Of a stretch of DNA of 64,000 nt, positions 8,533 to 18,795 are shown one piece after another. Within the stretch, counting starts at the first letter, position 1. Each line of letters starts with the position of its first letter. Position numbers and translations under genes: made by a program. The stretch lies in the NCBI RefSeq assembly GCF_004770745.1, contig NZ_RQGD01000010.1:1-64000 (forward strand), read 5' to 3'. The notes beneath the pieces are model-generated. The model saw only the letters and a list, made by a program, of their open reading frames with translations. It was not told the origin of the DNA and searched no databases. The stretch comes from Leptospira ognonensis. Lineage in GTDB: Bacteria; Spirochaetota; Leptospiria; Leptospirales; Leptospiraceae.

Positions 8533-8546
8533 ATGATAATTATCAT
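8533..8546. promoter_or_regulatory. 14-bp perfect palindrome between divergent genes
   Basis: ATGATAATTATCAT is a perfect inverted repeat in the short region between the ABC adaptor gene (minus) and the alpha-amylase gene (plus, ATG at 8558). A TTGACA (8528-8523, minus strand) lies beside it. The core TGATAATTATCA resembles AT-rich operators of the Fur superfamily but lacks their 7-1-7 spacing. It is a candidate operator only. Confidence 0.35.
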
Positions 8547-8557
8547 GCTTCCTCGAT

Positions 8558-9814
8558 ATGAACCAAACAGACACAGCCGTTACTCGTGGGAATGGACAGG
8601 ACATTTTATTACAGGCTTTCCATTGGAATCTTGTAAAAAGCCATGGAACAGGTACGCTCGACCAGCAAGACAAAACTTGGTATCAAATCTTAATCCAAAA
8701 AGTAAAAGAAATTGCAGAGATGGGGATCACGATTGTCTATCTTCCGCCACCTTGGATCGATGATTCAAAATGGGAAAAAGACGAAAAACATGGGGGTGGG
8801 GAAGGATATTTTTGGAGAGATTTTGATTTAAACTCAAGATACGGAACTAAACATCAATTAATCGAACTCGTTCAAATTTTTCACAGATATAATATTAAAG
8901 TCATCATTGATATTGTACTCAACCATCGAGATCGGTTTAGAATGCAGAATGACGTATGGCATTTTCCAGGTCCTGCATGGCGTGCCAATGGCAGTGACAC
9001 AGGTGGTGCCTTTTTTGATGGAAGCTGCGATCTAAAGCTTGACCAGCCGGAAGTTTACGAGAGGTTCAAACACGCATTAAATGAGCTACTTGATGATTGT
9101 CAAGTAGACGGCTGGCGTTGGGATTTCGTTTGGGGATATCATCCCAATGACGTTTTTAATTTGATCAAAGACACAAAGAAGGTAGAATATTTTTCTGTAG
9201 GTGAATATTGGCAGGCAGCAAACATTACGGATGATCCCATGTTTAAACGCTACGGAGGAAGTGAGAGCTCGCGTATCATAGGTTGGGCGAAGGATTCAGG
9301 TTGCTGCGTATTTGATATGGTTCTGAAAAGGGAAATCAATTCTGCAACTGCATACAATCTAAAAAATGGACTGAACCTTCATAATGATCCTGAGATACGG
9401 TCCTCTATCGCTACTCTTGTAGAAAACCATGATACAGGTGCCTCCCCCTATTCTCCCTCCAATGGTTGGGGACAAAAAGTATGGGAATGTCCACCAAACT
9501 TTAAATCAAGGGCCTATGCGTTTATTTTATCCACTCCCGGCACACCTTGCGTCTATTGGCCAGATTACTTTGATTGGGGATTAACAGAGATTAAAGATTT
9601 AATCCGAGCCCGGAAAAAGGCAGAAATCACATCGAGATCGGAATGGATAAATTTTTCCGAATCATGTGGCGGTTTTGCCGCAATTATAAAAAACGCGAAA
9701 GGCATGGAAGCTCTTGCCGTGTCCATTGATTCCTCGTTCCAAGCTCCAGATCTTTCTTGGGAAATCGAAGCTGAAAAAAAAGGCGAGTGGACTGTTTGGT
9801 TAAAAAAAAGTTAA
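8558..9814 (+). CDS. cytosolic alpha-amylase (glycoside hydrolase family 13)
   Basis: A 418-residue GH13 enzyme that hydrolyses alpha-1,4-glucans. The four conserved regions are present: region I DIVLNH (118-123), region II GWRWDF with nucleophile D189, region III VGEYW with acid/base E216, and region IV VENHD with H291-D292. The C-terminal beta domain is short. No signal peptide is visible, so it probably acts on storage glycogen or imported maltodextrins. It is a single gene, divergent from an ABC efflux unit and convergent with mtaB. Its upstream region has no strong ribosome site, so the start at 8558 is the least sure element. Confidence 0.88.
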   Translation: MNQTDTAVTRGNGQDILLQAFHWNLVKSHGTGTLDQQDKTWYQILIQKVKEIAEMGITIVYLPPPWIDDSKWEKDEKHGGGEGYFWRDFDLNSRYGTKHQLIELVQIFHRYNIKVIIDIVLNHRDRFRMQNDVWHFPGPAWRANGSDTGGAFFDGSCDLKLDQPEVYERFKHALNELLDDCQVDGWRWDFVWGYHPNDVFNLIKDTKKVEYFSVGEYWQAANITDDPMFKRYGGSESSRIIGWAKDSGCCVFDMVLKREINSATAYNLKNGLNLHNDPEIRSSIATLVENHDTGASPYSPSNGWGQKVWECPPNFKSRAYAFILSTPGTPCVYWPDYFDWGLTEIKDLIRARKKAEITSRSEWINFSESCGGFAAIIKNAKGMEALAVSIDSSFQAPDLSWEIEAEKKGEWTVWLKKS

Positions 9815-9830
9815 CAAGGCTTAATAAGAA

Positions 9831-11123
9831 TTAGCTAGGTCGAAAGGTAAAGACCATCTCAGATTCCTTACCAGGGATTTTGATCAGATCTTTCGGAGTT
9901 ACATCCAGAAATTGACCTGTATGTAAAAATTGATAATCTGACTCGTGTTCTAGTTTTCCCTTCAGATAATTGGAGGTCACGAGTCTGCCACCTGTTTCCA
10001 GAATGGCTTCCTGAAGCTGACCGATTTGTCTACGGGCGTAGGCTTCATTCAAATCAGAACTAAGTGCCATCAGCTCCAAAACACGTCGTTTCTTTTCATC
10101 TCCTGGAATTGGATCACCAATCTCTTCCGAGGAAGTTCCTTTTCTCACAGAATAAGGGAAAGCATGAATTTTAGCAAACCCTAGTTCTGTGATCAGTGAT
10201 TTGGTTTCTTCAAATTCAGGTAGAGATTCATTCGGAAACCCAACAATGGCATCAGTTCCTAAAAATAGCCCTGGTATTTTCTGTTTCGCTTTCTCTATCC
10301 TTAGGCGGAAAGAGTCGGGATGGTAGGTTCGTTTCATCGCTTTTAAGACAGAACGACTTCCACTTTGCAAAGGAACATGTAAAAATTTACAAAATCTAGA
10401 GTGAGTCATCAAATCAAGCAATCCATCACCAACATCTGGCGGCTCGATGGAGGAAAGACGCAATCTTGAATATTCTAATATTTTCAAAATTGCTTCCAAA
10501 AGATTTAAAAAACCTTTTTCACCATTTTCCAGCCTATACCAACCAAGGTTAACGCCTGTTAATTGTATTTCGCCCACTCCATGGTCTTGCAAAAATCTTA
10601 CTTGTTCTAAAACATCAACGAAATTTCGACTAACACCGAGTCCGCGAGCTGAGGGTATTTTACAATAAGAACATTTTCTATTACAACCGTCTTGGATTTT
10701 TAGATAGGCACGTGTATGACCTTCGGGTAACACATCAGAATAAGAAAATCTGTCTAATGGTTTTTCAATGATTTGCTCTCTGCCTTCCCAATCTTCCAAA
10801 ATTTTATATGGAAGTGAACTTTTTTCACCATTCCCATAAACAGCAGTGACGCCAGGAATGGCAGAAATAATTTCTTTATCCGTTTCCGCATAACAACCAG
10901 TCACATAAATTTTAGCGCCTGGATTTGATCTTATCGCATTTCGAATGATATTTCGATTTTTGACATCGGCTTTGTTGGTGACCGTACAGGTATTAACAAC
11001 AATATACTTTGCATCTTCATTTTGAAGAGCAAGCGAAAAGCCTCGGTCTTTTAAAACCGAGTACAATCCATCCGTTTCAAAAAAATTAAGACGGCAGCCA
11101 AGAGTATGAAATTTGATTTTCAC
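9831..11123 (-). CDS. mtaB: tRNA N6-threonylcarbamoyladenosine(37) methylthiotransferase (MtaB)
   Basis: A 430-residue radical-SAM methylthiotransferase that adds a methylthio group to t6A37 of tRNA. The N-terminal UPF0004 domain has cluster cysteines C10, C46 and C77. The radical-SAM domain has C147, C151 and C154 in [10 protein letters not shown]-terminal TRAM-like domain follows. The motif THTLGCR-type N-terminus (FHTLGCRLN) is typical of MtaB rather than MiaB or RimO. The GTG at 11123 overlaps the stop of the TPR gene as GTGA, which fixes the start and implies translational coupling. Confidence 0.88.
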   Translation of the reverse strand: MKIKFHTLGCRLNFFETDGLYSVLKDRGFSLALQNEDAKYIVVNTCTVTNKADVKNRNIIRNAIRSNPGAKIYVTGCYAETDKEIISAIPGVTAVYGNGEKSSLPYKILEDWEGREQIIEKPLDRFSYSDVLPEGHTRAYLKIQDGCNRKCSYCKIPSARGLGVSRNFVDVLEQVRFLQDHGVGEIQLTGVNLGWYRLENGEKGFLNLLEAILKILEYSRLRLSSIEPPDVGDGLLDLMTHSRFCKFLHVPLQSGSRSVLKAMKRTYHPDSFRLRIEKAKQKIPGLFLGTDAIVGFPNESLPEFEETKSLITELGFAKIHAFPYSVRKGTSSEEIGDPIPGDEKKRRVLELMALSSDLNEAYARRQIGQLQEAILETGGRLVTSNYLKGKLEHESDYQFLHTGQFLDVTPKDLIKIPGKESEMVFTFRPS

Positions 11124-11902
11124 GCAGAAGGGATAGCGCTGATGCGACGACCGTTTTCCTTCACTGATGTTTGGTCTGGAGCAAGATTTTCTGCTCGTTG
11201 GATGCAAAGTTTTGCCTCTTCAAGATAGGTAACCGCATCCTTTTTTTTGCCCAACTTCACATTTTGATAGTACATGGCTTCCTGAACTAGGGCTAAATTA
11301 TTCCAAACACTTGCCGATTTATCATTGATTGAGGAGGCCCAACGTAAACTGACATCCGCTTTCTCATAACTCTTCATCGAGTAGTATATTTTGCCTTCTA
11401 ATTCGAGAAAACGAACATCATTTGGATGATTGGCCTTTGCCTTTTCGATCTGTGAAAGCGCGACTTTATCAGCTCCTCTGCTCGCAAGGGCGAGGGCATA
11501 AAAATATCTAATTTCTGCGTTTGAGGAATACAGCGGGACGAACTTCTCACATAATTCGATGATAGCTTTCCACTTTTTAAAGTGGGCAAGGATTCCCAGC
11601 ATATCGCTAGCAAGATTCTCATCATCCGGTTTTCTCTTTCGAGCTTCCTGTATGGAAGAATATGCATTTTCAAAATCATTTAACTTATCATAATTATAAG
11701 CAAGGAGGGCATAACTTTCGTAAGTTGCCTTTCCTTCTGAGAGCAGTGACTTAAGTAACCCTATCGATTTGGGATAGTTCTTAAGCTTGTATTCTTCTAC
11801 AGCTTGAAAGTAGGAGGATCCAGATATCGGAGTCGTATCTTCTGCCGATAATTGTAGATGGAAAAGTGTTATGAGTGAGAGAATGGCAATCTTTATTTTC
11901 AT
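11120..11902 (-). CDS. exported tetratricopeptide-repeat protein
   Basis: A 260-residue protein with a signal peptide (residues 1-20, ending LQLSA) and about five TPR units between residues 28 and 250, with the usual alternation of small and aromatic residues (for example [20 protein letters not shown]). It probably sits in the periplasm and holds protein partners. It follows the small membrane protein gene by two bases and overlaps mtaB by four, so it belongs to the clpC-mtaB transcript. No enzymatic motif was seen. Confidence 0.75.
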   Translation of the reverse strand: MKIKIAILSLITLFHLQLSAEDTTPISGSSYFQAVEEYKLKNYPKSIGLLKSLLSEGKATYESYALLAYNYDKLNDFENAYSSIQEARKRKPDDENLASDMLGILAHFKKWKAIIELCEKFVPLYSSNAEIRYFYALALASRGADKVALSQIEKAKANHPNDVRFLELEGKIYYSMKSYEKADVSLRWASSINDKSASVWNNLALVQEAMYYQNVKLGKKKDAVTYLEEAKLCIQRAENLAPDQTSVKENGRRISAIPSA

Positions 11903-11904
11903 AT

Positions 11905-12333
11905 TCAGTCCGAGGGAACGCCGACCCAGTTTAAATTTACCTGATCAATGCGAGAGTGATAAGGTTCAATGGGGTCTATGTATATAAAAACGCTTCCCCC
12001 CCCAGAAAGCAAGAAATGTTCTATGTGCTCCTCGGTGATGAATTCCCTATCATCAATATATAAGATGGGAATTTGATTCGGACCCAGATGCAAATGAAAC
12101 TCTTGTCCAGGCAAAAAGTCTGAAATATTTAAGTAACCCGCTCCAAAATAGAGCCCGGATTGGAAGTAGTATTTATAATGAACTTTGACTTCAGGTAAGA
12201 CCAGATTGGGCTGGATGATCCCAATCTGGATTTTTTCAATCGAGGCGACCGTTCTGATCTTACGAAGTTGGAACCATATTTTCCTAATAAAAAAATAGGA
12301 AAAAAGGAACAGCAATGGGATCAGAATTGCCAT
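11905..12333 (-). CDS. hypothetical single-pass membrane protein
   Basis: A 142-residue protein with one N-terminal membrane helix (IPLLFLFSYFFI) followed by a basic stretch and a beta-rich soluble region of about 110 residues. No known domain was recognised; the layout resembles DUF3592-type proteins but this is weak. It starts four bases after the clpC stop codon and ends two bases before the TPR gene, so it is cotranscribed with both. Confidence 0.6.
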   Translation of the reverse strand: MAILIPLLFLFSYFFIRKIWFQLRKIRTVASIEKIQIGIIQPNLVLPEVKVHYKYYFQSGLYFGAGYLNISDFLPGQEFHLHLGPNQIPILYIDDREFITEEHIEHFLLSGGGSVFIYIDPIEPYHSRIDQVNLNWVGVPSD

Positions 12334-12337
12334 TACA

Positions 12338-14884
12338 TCAAACGAGCGCTAAGTCTCTCTCCTCTTCGCTAGATGATGAATCGTCATCTTTTTTGACAGG
12401 TTCTTTGTAATCTGTCCAAGGGCTTTCAGCAAAGGTCAATTTGCCATCCACTAAATCGACGGCGATTTTTGTAGGATTTTCATAAACACCTTTTAAAGAT
12501 TGCACAGCCATATAATCTTCTAATTCGCGTTGGAATACTCTTCGAAGTGGCCTAGCACCATAATTCTGATCATAACCTATCGTCGCAAAATGCTCCTTAG
12601 CGGGAGATGTTAGATCAACGTGAACTTTCTTCTCAGTGAGTCTCTTGTTAAAATCCTTTAACATGATATCCACAATCAGAACAATTTCCTCTTTTTTCAA
12701 TGGAGCAAAATATACAACTTCATCCACACGGTTTAGAAACTCAGGGTTAAAGTGTTTTTTCAACTGTTCGCGAGCTTGGTCAGCTTTATACTGTTCTCTC
12801 TCTGCTTCGAAGTCCTCAAAACCCAATCTTCCACCTTTAGAAATCTCTTTGGCTGCAATGTTAGAAGTCATGATGATGATGGTATCACGAAAGTTAACTT
12901 TACGACCTTTCGTATCCGTCAAATTCCCCTCTTCCATTATCTGAAGCAATATGTTGAACAAATCATGGTGTGCTTTTTCGATCTCATCGAGTAGAACAAG
13001 ACTATATGGCCTTCTTCTAACGAATTCGGTCAATTGACCCCCATCATCGTAACCTACATAGCCAGGAGGTGCCCCAATCAATCGAGAAACTGCATGTGGC
13101 TCCATATATTCGGACATGTCGATACGCAACATAGCTTCTTCTGAACCAAACAATTGCTCTGCGAGAGCCTTTGCAAGCTCTGTTTTTCCAACACCCGTCG
13201 GTCCAAGGAAGATAAAGGAACCTGTAGGTCGTTTTTCACTTTTTAGTCCAGTGCGAGAACGTCGAACAGCTCTGGCTACTTTGTCAATCGCTTCGGATTG
13301 TCCGACTATACGATCTTTGATGACATGCTCTAGGTTTAGAAGTTTGTTGTTTTCTGTTTGTTCCATTTTCTTTAATGGTATACCTGTCCACAAACTAACA
13401 ACCGATAGGATATCTTCTTCTTCAATCGAAACAGCAAAACCTTCTATGCGCTCTTGCCATTGTTTGATTTTCTCTTCCAAAAGAATTTTTTTACGATTCA
13501 CTTCATCTCGAACAGCAGCTGCCTTTTCGTATTCTTGTCCTCTTACCAAATCTTCTTTTTTTGTGGAGAGAGTTTTGATTTCTTCTTCGATTTCCTTAAT
13601 TTCTGCAGGTCGTTGGCAGTTTGCAAGTCTCGCCTTGGCACCAGCTTCATCGATGATGTCAATTGCCTTATCCGGAAGGAAACGGTCATTGATGTATCTA
13701 TGAGAGAGTTTAACCGCTTGCTCCAATGCTTTTGCCGAATAACGTACCTTATGATGCGCTTCGTAAGCTTTTTTCAAACCAGTAAGAATTAGAATCGCAT
13801 CATCTACTGATGGTTCTGCCACTTTTACCATTTGGAATCGTCTTTCTAAAGCTGCATCTTTCTCAATATACTTTCGATATTCGTTGCTCGTTGTTGCACC
13901 AATGCACTGAAGTTCACCACGAGCAAGAGCAGGTTTTAAAATATTTGCTGCATCTACTGCACCCTCGGCAGCTCCGGCGCCAATTAACGTGTGCAACTCG
14001 TCGATAAAGATGATGATGTTCTGGGAAGAAACAATCTCTTTCATGATTTTTTTGAGACGTTCTTCAAACTCACCACGATATTTCGTTCCAGCAATAAGGC
14101 TCGCTAAATCGAGAGAGAGTACTCGCTTTTCGAAAAGTAAATCAGGTACTAACTTTTCAACGACAGCTTGCGCAAGTCCCTCGACGATCGCCGTCTTTCC
14201 AACTCCAGACTCGCCGACGAGTACTGGGTTGTTTTTTGTCTTACGTGATAAAATTTGAATGACTCGTTCTATTTCTTTTGCTCGACCGATGACGGGATCT
14301 AGCTTTTTCTCTTTTGCAAGCTGGGTCAAATCGCGTGCAAATTCATCTAAAATGGGAGTCTTACTTTTTTCTTGGCGCGGTGGTGCCTGTGTTGTCTGTT
14401 GTTGCGTTTGCTGGTTACCCGAACTTGCTCCAACAGCGCTTGCAGGAGGCGCCCCTAAAAGTCTTAATATTTCTGATTTGATTACATTATAATTCACGCT
14501 AAAGGAGGACAAGGATCCACCCGCAATATTATTATTGTCACGGAGCAGAGCAAGTAATATGTGTTCGGTGCCCACATAATTATGTTTCAGCCGCTTTGCC
14601 TCCTCTTTAGAGACCTCTATCATTTTCTGATATTTGTCCTGCCCTTGAGATACATCCAAAAGCAAAGCTCCTGAATTTTCTCTAGTTCGTTTTTCTACCT
14701 CTTTCTTAAGTTCATTCAGATTGATGTTCAGATTCGTAAGAATCTTAATCGCAACTGAATCCTCTTCTCGCAAAAGCCCGAGGAGAATATGTTCAGGCCC
14801 GATGAAGTCAGAACCGAGTCTCTTGGCTTCGTCTTGCGCGATTTCGTTGATGACCCGTTTTGCTCTTTTTGTGAATTCCAACAT
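12338..14884 (-). CDS. clpC: ATP-dependent Clp protease ATP-binding subunit ClpC
   Basis: An 848-residue HSP100 unfoldase. It has two Clp N repeats (about 1-145), a Gln/Thr-rich linker, AAA module 1 with Walker A GESGVGKT (224-231) and Walker B IIFIDE (290-295), a UVR/middle region (about 425-480) and AAA module 2 with Walker A GPTGVGKT (560-567). The middle domain is the short ClpC type, not the long ClpB coil. It feeds substrates to ClpP, which is not in this window. The gene directly follows the McsA/McsB-like gene, echoing the Firmicute ctsR-mcsA-mcsB-clpC operon where McsB marks substrates for ClpC. Confidence 0.95.
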   Translation of the reverse strand: MLEFTKRAKRVINEIAQDEAKRLGSDFIGPEHILLGLLREEDSVAIKILTNLNINLNELKKEVEKRTRENSGALLLDVSQGQDKYQKMIEVSKEEAKRLKHNYVGTEHILLALLRDNNNIAGGSLSSFSVNYNVIKSEILRLLGAPPASAVGASSGNQQTQQQTTQAPPRQEKSKTPILDEFARDLTQLAKEKKLDPVIGRAKEIERVIQILSRKTKNNPVLVGESGVGKTAIVEGLAQAVVEKLVPDLLFEKRVLSLDLASLIAGTKYRGEFEERLKKIMKEIVSSQNIIIFIDELHTLIGAGAAEGAVDAANILKPALARGELQCIGATTSNEYRKYIEKDAALERRFQMVKVAEPSVDDAILILTGLKKAYEAHHKVRYSAKALEQAVKLSHRYINDRFLPDKAIDIIDEAGAKARLANCQRPAEIKEIEEEIKTLSTKKEDLVRGQEYEKAAAVRDEVNRKKILLEEKIKQWQERIEGFAVSIEEEDILSVVSLWTGIPLKKMEQTENNKLLNLEHVIKDRIVGQSEAIDKVARAVRRSRTGLKSEKRPTGSFIFLGPTGVGKTELAKALAEQLFGSEEAMLRIDMSEYMEPHAVSRLIGAPPGYVGYDDGGQLTEFVRRRPYSLVLLDEIEKAHHDLFNILLQIMEEGNLTDTKGRKVNFRDTIIIMTSNIAAKEISKGGRLGFEDFEAEREQYKADQAREQLKKHFNPEFLNRVDEVVYFAPLKKEEIVLIVDIMLKDFNKRLTEKKVHVDLTSPAKEHFATIGYDQNYGARPLRRVFQRELEDYMAVQSLKGVYENPTKIAVDLVDGKLTFAESPWTDYKEPVKKDDDSSSSEEERDLALV

Positions 14885-14946
14885 GCCGCACCCTACCTTT
14901 TAAATCTTAGACGGAAGTCTACGATACCATCATGTACCGTACTTAC

Positions 14947-15696
14947 TTATACTAGCCCGAGTAAACCAAGAATTTTGAAAAACCGTAGTTTTTGGAATGG
15001 ATTTGCATTCTTAATCGAAATTTGTACCAAAACCGTGTCTTTCTCGTTTCTACTTACCTTACTCTCATCGGCAATCTTACGAAATTCTAAACTAAATCCT
15101 AGTTGGTTCTCTATTGAGGAAAGGATCAAAAAAAGGGATTCGGGGTTCGTACGAGCTTGCACACTCAAGCGATCCCCTCGACCACAGTTGGTAGGACAGG
15201 AATTAAGAAATCCCACTTTTGGGTTCCATGCCCATAGACCTTTTTCATATAAAAAACGAAGCGAACCTGGAAGATGAAAACATCCATTTTTTGCAAGACT
15301 AACGGGCGTTTGCATCCACTCCATACGCAGGTGGTCTTCATCACCCGTATAGAATTTGATTCCCTCGGCATTCACTTTTGCCTCGCGGGCATTTTCACCC
15401 ATCTCAAAACCGTGTCGATCGAGTAGAGACCTAGTTTTATCTTTCTCGTTGGTATAGAACGGGAAAAATCCTTTTCGAAAGCACCGCGCTAGCCGCAGTC
15501 GATATGTGACATCGGACCACTCGATTTTCCCTACACTTTTTATATCTTTTATCCGAGTAAGGAGGTTTTTGTGTTCAACCGGAACACGGATCAATTTCCC
15601 AGGAAAAAAAGTATCATGGCAGTCCGGGCATCCAAATTTCCCAGTTTCTAAAAAAATGGTTTCGGTCAAACCGCAACGAACACAATACGGAATCAA
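14947..15696 (-). CDS. McsA-like zinc finger fused to a reduced McsB-like guanidino-kinase domain
   Basis: A 249-residue protein. The N-terminus has two cysteine pairs, CVRC (5-8) and CPDC (23-26), like the zinc finger of McsA. The rest shows three motifs of McsB/arginine kinases in order: RLRLAR (66-71), GDEDHLR (118-124, normally NEEDH), and FLNSCPTNCGRGDRLSV (163-179) with the conserved cysteine C167. The domain is much shorter than McsB (about 360 residues): the spacing is contracted and the C-terminal half with further nucleotide-binding arginines is missing. It may be a degenerate kinase acting as adaptor or regulator of ClpC. It starts with TTG three bases after the lolD stop and precedes clpC. 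Confidence 0.7.
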   Translation of the reverse strand: MIPYCVRCGLTETIFLETGKFGCPDCHDTFFPGKLIRVPVEHKNLLTRIKDIKSVGKIEWSDVTYRLRLARCFRKGFFPFYTNEKDKTRSLLDRHGFEMGENAREAKVNAEGIKFYTGDEDHLRMEWMQTPVSLAKNGCFHLPGSLRFLYEKGLWAWNPKVGFLNSCPTNCGRGDRLSVQARTNPESLFLILSSIENQLGFSLEFRKIADESKVSRNEKDTVLVQISIKNANPFQKLRFFKILGLLGLV

Positions 15697-15699
15697 AAC

Positions 15700-16398
15700 T
15701 TAACCCGCGATAGGTGTAAGTTTGCCAGATAAAATTCGATTTCTTTTATGTGCCATAGATGCAAGTTCCATATCGTGGGTCACAAGAATTAGTGAAAATT
15801 GAAATTCTTTCTGAAGATCCTTGATCAAATCCATAAGGTGTCGAGAGTTGTCTCGATCCAAATTTCCAGTCGGTTCATCTGCAAGTATCAATTGTTTTCT
15901 ACCAACTAGGGCACGGGCAACACCCACTCTTGCACTCTCTCCACCTGACAGCTGCGAGGGAAAACTTTCCGTTCTCTCCCCTAGTCCCACCAATTTTAAA
16001 ATATCTCGCGAACGCTCTTTAGCTTCCTTCTGGTTTACTTTGGAAATGAGAAGCGGCATCATCACATTTTCGATCGCCGTAAAATCGGGAAGCAGAAGGT
16101 GTTGCTGAAAAATAAACGAGATTTTTTCTGCTCGAAATAATTCCCTTTGCCTTTCGTTTAGATTCTTCAACGAAACGCCACAAACATCTACTTCGCCTTC
16201 ATCAAAAGAGTCCATGGCCCCGAGAATGTTTAGGAGCGTGGATTTTCCAACGCCTGATGCACCTTCAACAGATACAATCTCACCCGATTTAACTTCGAAA
16301 TCCATTCCCGACAGAATATGATACTTTTGATCCACAACTTGGTAGTATTTTTGTAAACCGCGAACAGAAACAGTAGCGTTTGTAATCGTATTAGTCAT
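15700..16398 (-). CDS. lolD: lipoprotein-releasing ABC transporter ATPase (LolD-like)
   Basis: A 232-residue ATPase with Walker [10 protein letters not shown] (46-54), signature [15 protein letters not shown], Walker B LILADEP and switch LVTHDME. It overlaps the LolC/E-like permease gene by 8 bases. In LolCDE systems the ATPase drives extraction of lipoproteins from the inner membrane to the carrier LolA. This window encodes several lipoproteins that could be clients. LolA and a second permease are not seen nearby, so the permease may work as a homodimer. Confidence 0.87.
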   Translation of the reverse strand: MTNTITNATVSVRGLQKYYQVVDQKYHILSGMDFEVKSGEIVSVEGASGVGKSTLLNILGAMDSFDEGEVDVCGVSLKNLNERQRELFRAEKISFIFQQHLLLPDFTAIENVMMPLLISKVNQKEAKERSRDILKLVGLGERTESFPSQLSGGESARVGVARALVGRKQLILADEPTGNLDRDNSRHLMDLIKDLQKEFQFSLILVTHDMELASMAHKRNRILSGKLTPIAG

Positions 16399-17743
16399 TG
16401 CGTATCGTATCCACTGGATTTAAATTTGCAGCCCAACGAGCAGGGAAGTATCCGGCAAGTCCCGAGAGAATTGTAGCTGCCGTTGTTACCATAAAAATAA
16501 AGGAAATATCAATATCCACGGGGATATGATCAAAATAATAAATGTCTTTCGGAACCAGTTCTACGTTACTCCATTCTGTAGGGTTGAGAGCGTAACCCAC
16601 AGCATTTATGATTTCGGATAAGCCACTGATAATGACTTCAAGTTTGGTAGCCACAAAAATTCCCCACATCCCGCCCACTAACGAAGACAAGATGCCAACA
16701 ATCATCGCATTCAAAGTAAAGATTAAGAGAATATCGTTGGAGGCAAGTCCAAGTGCTTTTAAGGTTCCTATAGATTTGCGTTTAGCACGAACTAAGGAAT
16801 GGACTGTGGCAACCATACCTAAGGCTGCAAGAACGATAAATAGAAATACAATGATAGAGATGATCGTTTTTTCTAATCTTAAAGCTGCTAAAAAATTTTC
16901 CTGTTCTTCGGCAATGGTTCTCACAGAAAATGCAGACTGTGCTTGGATCCCAGGATTCCATCCTTCTTCGTTTAACCGATTTAAGATTCGGGTTTTGGTC
17001 AATTTGAGATCGTCAAGCGAGTTTACCTTGATCGCAATTTGATTGACCGCATCTTTCATCTTAAAAAATTCTTGGGCCATCGGTAAGGACAAAAATACAA
17101 ACTTAGAATCGTAATTATAGTATCCCGTCTTAAAAAGTCCCGTTAGGCGAAAAGTCTGAACGTTTACTTGGACACCACGTTCCACAGTAAACCTTCCCCC
17201 AGGAACCGCCATGGTGATTTCCTTTCCAATACCATACCCATAAATGGCACTCATTTCTTTACCGATCACAACCAGCTTTTTAGAATTAATATTTTGAATT
17301 TCATCCCGATTGTATTGAAGGATACGTGGAAAATTGGGAAGGCCATTCTGAATGAGCCGGTCAATGCTTTCAATCGGGACTGCCCGGATCATAATGGGAT
17401 TAAAATTATTGTTACTTTGGATCAGACCGTGGCTTGTGATATTTCCTTCAATAGAAATGATGGAATCTTTCAGTTTAGGATCCGATTTCAAATGTTCAAT
17501 GACCTTTTGATAGCTTCCAATCGCGCCTGAGCCAAAAGAGTTTTCTATTGTTATGTGAGGGCCACCCTGCCAAAGAGATTCCTTGACTTGTTTTTGAAAC
17601 CCGTTGAAAATTGATAGGACAACAACTAGGAGCGAAACCCCTACCATCATCACGATAAAGGAAAGTCTGGATTTTATGGACAAAAACCCTAGTACTCGGG
17701 ACCCGCGTATATAGCGAGTCGTAATTAATGCAACAATTCCCAT
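16391..17743 (-). CDS. lolC: lipoprotein-releasing permease (LolC/LolE family)
   Basis: A 450-residue permease with one N-terminal helix ([20 protein letters not shown]), a periplasmic domain of about 220 residues, and three C-terminal helices ending in [21 protein letters not shown]. The N-terminal [17 protein letters not shown] pattern is LolC/E-like. ATG at 17743 follows AGGTTACC. Its stop overlaps the lolD start. It heads the transcript lolC-lolD-(mcsAB-like)-clpC. A single gene replaces the LolC plus LolE pair of enterobacteria, as in many other bacteria (often called LolF). Confidence 0.87.
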   Translation of the reverse strand: MGIVALITTRYIRGSRVLGFLSIKSRLSFIVMMVGVSLLVVVLSIFNGFQKQVKESLWQGGPHITIENSFGSGAIGSYQKVIEHLKSDPKLKDSIISIEGNITSHGLIQSNNNFNPIMIRAVPIESIDRLIQNGLPNFPRILQYNRDEIQNINSKKLVVIGKEMSAIYGYGIGKEITMAVPGGRFTVERGVQVNVQTFRLTGLFKTGYYNYDSKFVFLSLPMAQEFFKMKDAVNQIAIKVNSLDDLKLTKTRILNRLNEEGWNPGIQAQSAFSVRTIAEEQENFLAALRLEKTIISIIVFLFIVLAALGMVATVHSLVRAKRKSIGTLKALGLASNDILLIFTLNAMIVGILSSLVGGMWGIFVATKLEVIISGLSEIINAVGYALNPTEWSNVELVPKDIYYFDHIPVDIDISFIFMVTTAATILSGLAGYFPARWAANLNPVDTIRND

Positions 17744-17754
17744 GGTAACCTAAT

Positions 17755-17797
17755 CTTTTTGACAGCTTTCTCCTTTGGACGGATACTGTCAAAAAAG
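17755..17797. promoter_or_regulatory. inverted repeat carrying opposed TTGACA boxes between divergent genes
   Basis: CTTTTTGACAG (17755-17765) and CTGTCAAAAAAG (17786-17797) form an 11-bp inverted repeat separated by 20 bases. Each arm contains TTGACA pointing into the repeat. On the plus strand a 17-base spacer leads to GATACT (17782-17787), giving a promoter for the 17804 gene with a very short leader. The opposing -35 could serve lolC, although its -10 is poor. The two promoters would occupy the same DNA. Confidence 0.4.
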
Positions 17798-17803
17798 AAC
17801 CTT

Positions 17804-18790
17804 ATGCCAGGAACACCAAATTACTATTCTCTAAAAGTTGTCATTCGCGACGAGGCCAATATGGTTTACACCATGTTTGCAGCCATCCTAGATCCCGTTG
17901 AGGTCAAATCGGTAAAATATGAGGGTGTGTCTAGCGGAAGTCCCTTGGTTCTACTTCCCGTACGAACAACCTTTCAGGATTTTTGCAACCGAGTGCAAAG
18001 GGTGATCTACAAAGGAGACCAATTAAAAAACATAACTAAATCTTTACAGGAGTCCTTAAAGACTGCTTTCTCTTCTGAAAGTGTGCTGACTGAGATTTTA
18101 CATTATACAGACCATAACTTGGTCGATAGACTTGAATTTATTTTTTTACAACTTCATACACGGATTGCTGGTAAATCAAATCCTGCGATAGAAATTCATT
18201 ATGAAGTCATCGATCCCTCAGAGATTTCCAGGACAACTGTAGATGAAGATGAGATCGCTAGAAAGGAAGCGGCAGATGCACTCACGCCACCACCAACAAC
18301 GCCTGGGTTTATCATACCCATCGACAAACAACTAGTCCAGTTTCGTTTTCAGCTTTCACCAGTCAACGGGACACCTCTCACCGAACTAAAACCAGGTGAT
18401 ACAGTGTTTATCAGACTACTGCCAGGAGATTCCATTACGGATAATATCATCTCATCTCTCAATCTTATCAATCCAGAAGGCATTGTTCAGCAAGTACCTG
18501 CAAAGATCGTAAACATTTCAAATTCGAAAAATATTTCAGAAGTTGTCATTAAGATCAATGAACAGGTCTATGGGAAAATTTTAGAAGAGGAAAATTCTGT
18601 TAAAATTAAAACATTTGATTCATCTGCAGGCGCGGCTCCATTATTAACATCAGTAGCATCCGTCACAGCGACTTCCAAAGCGAATGCACCTCAACGAAGG
18701 GATGCAGGAGATGTTTCACATATTTTACCTTTTATGTTTATACTTGGTTTAGTTGCCATCGGTCTTGTTGCTATTTTCTTTTTTGTTTAG
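17804..18790 (+). CDS. hypothetical protein with C-terminal membrane anchor
   Basis: A 328-residue protein whose only membrane segment is at the extreme C-terminus (LPFMFILGLVAIGLVAIFFF), so it looks tail-anchored with most of the chain in the cytoplasm. It has a Pro/Thr-rich linker (about 165-185) between two soluble halves and an Ala/Thr-rich stretch before the anchor. The second half (FRFQLSPVNGTPLTELKPGDTV) has a beta-rich look, possibly PilZ-like, but no motif allows a firm call. Start ATG at 17804 is favoured because a farther start at 17759 is part of a -35 box. The next gene follows after 5 bases. Confidence 0.65.
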   Translation: MPGTPNYYSLKVVIRDEANMVYTMFAAILDPVEVKSVKYEGVSSGSPLVLLPVRTTFQDFCNRVQRVIYKGDQLKNITKSLQESLKTAFSSESVLTEILHYTDHNLVDRLEFIFLQLHTRIAGKSNPAIEIHYEVIDPSEISRTTVDEDEIARKEAADALTPPPTTPGFIIPIDKQLVQFRFQLSPVNGTPLTELKPGDTVFIRLLPGDSITDNIISSLNLINPEGIVQQVPAKIVNISNSKNISEVVIKINEQVYGKILEEENSVKIKTFDSSAGAAPLLTSVASVTATSKANAPQRRDAGDVSHILPFMFILGLVAIGLVAIFFFV

Positions 18791-18795
18791 GTCAT

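Noticed and set aside
8533..8546. Fur box
   Set aside because: The palindrome lacks the 7-1-7 spacing of a Fur box, so only a general operator candidate is claimed.
13116..13703. Long plus-strand open frame (195 codons) inside clpC
   Set aside because: It lies wholly on the opposite strand of a well conserved gene, reads as low-quality Ser/Arg-rich sequence and has no ribosome site.
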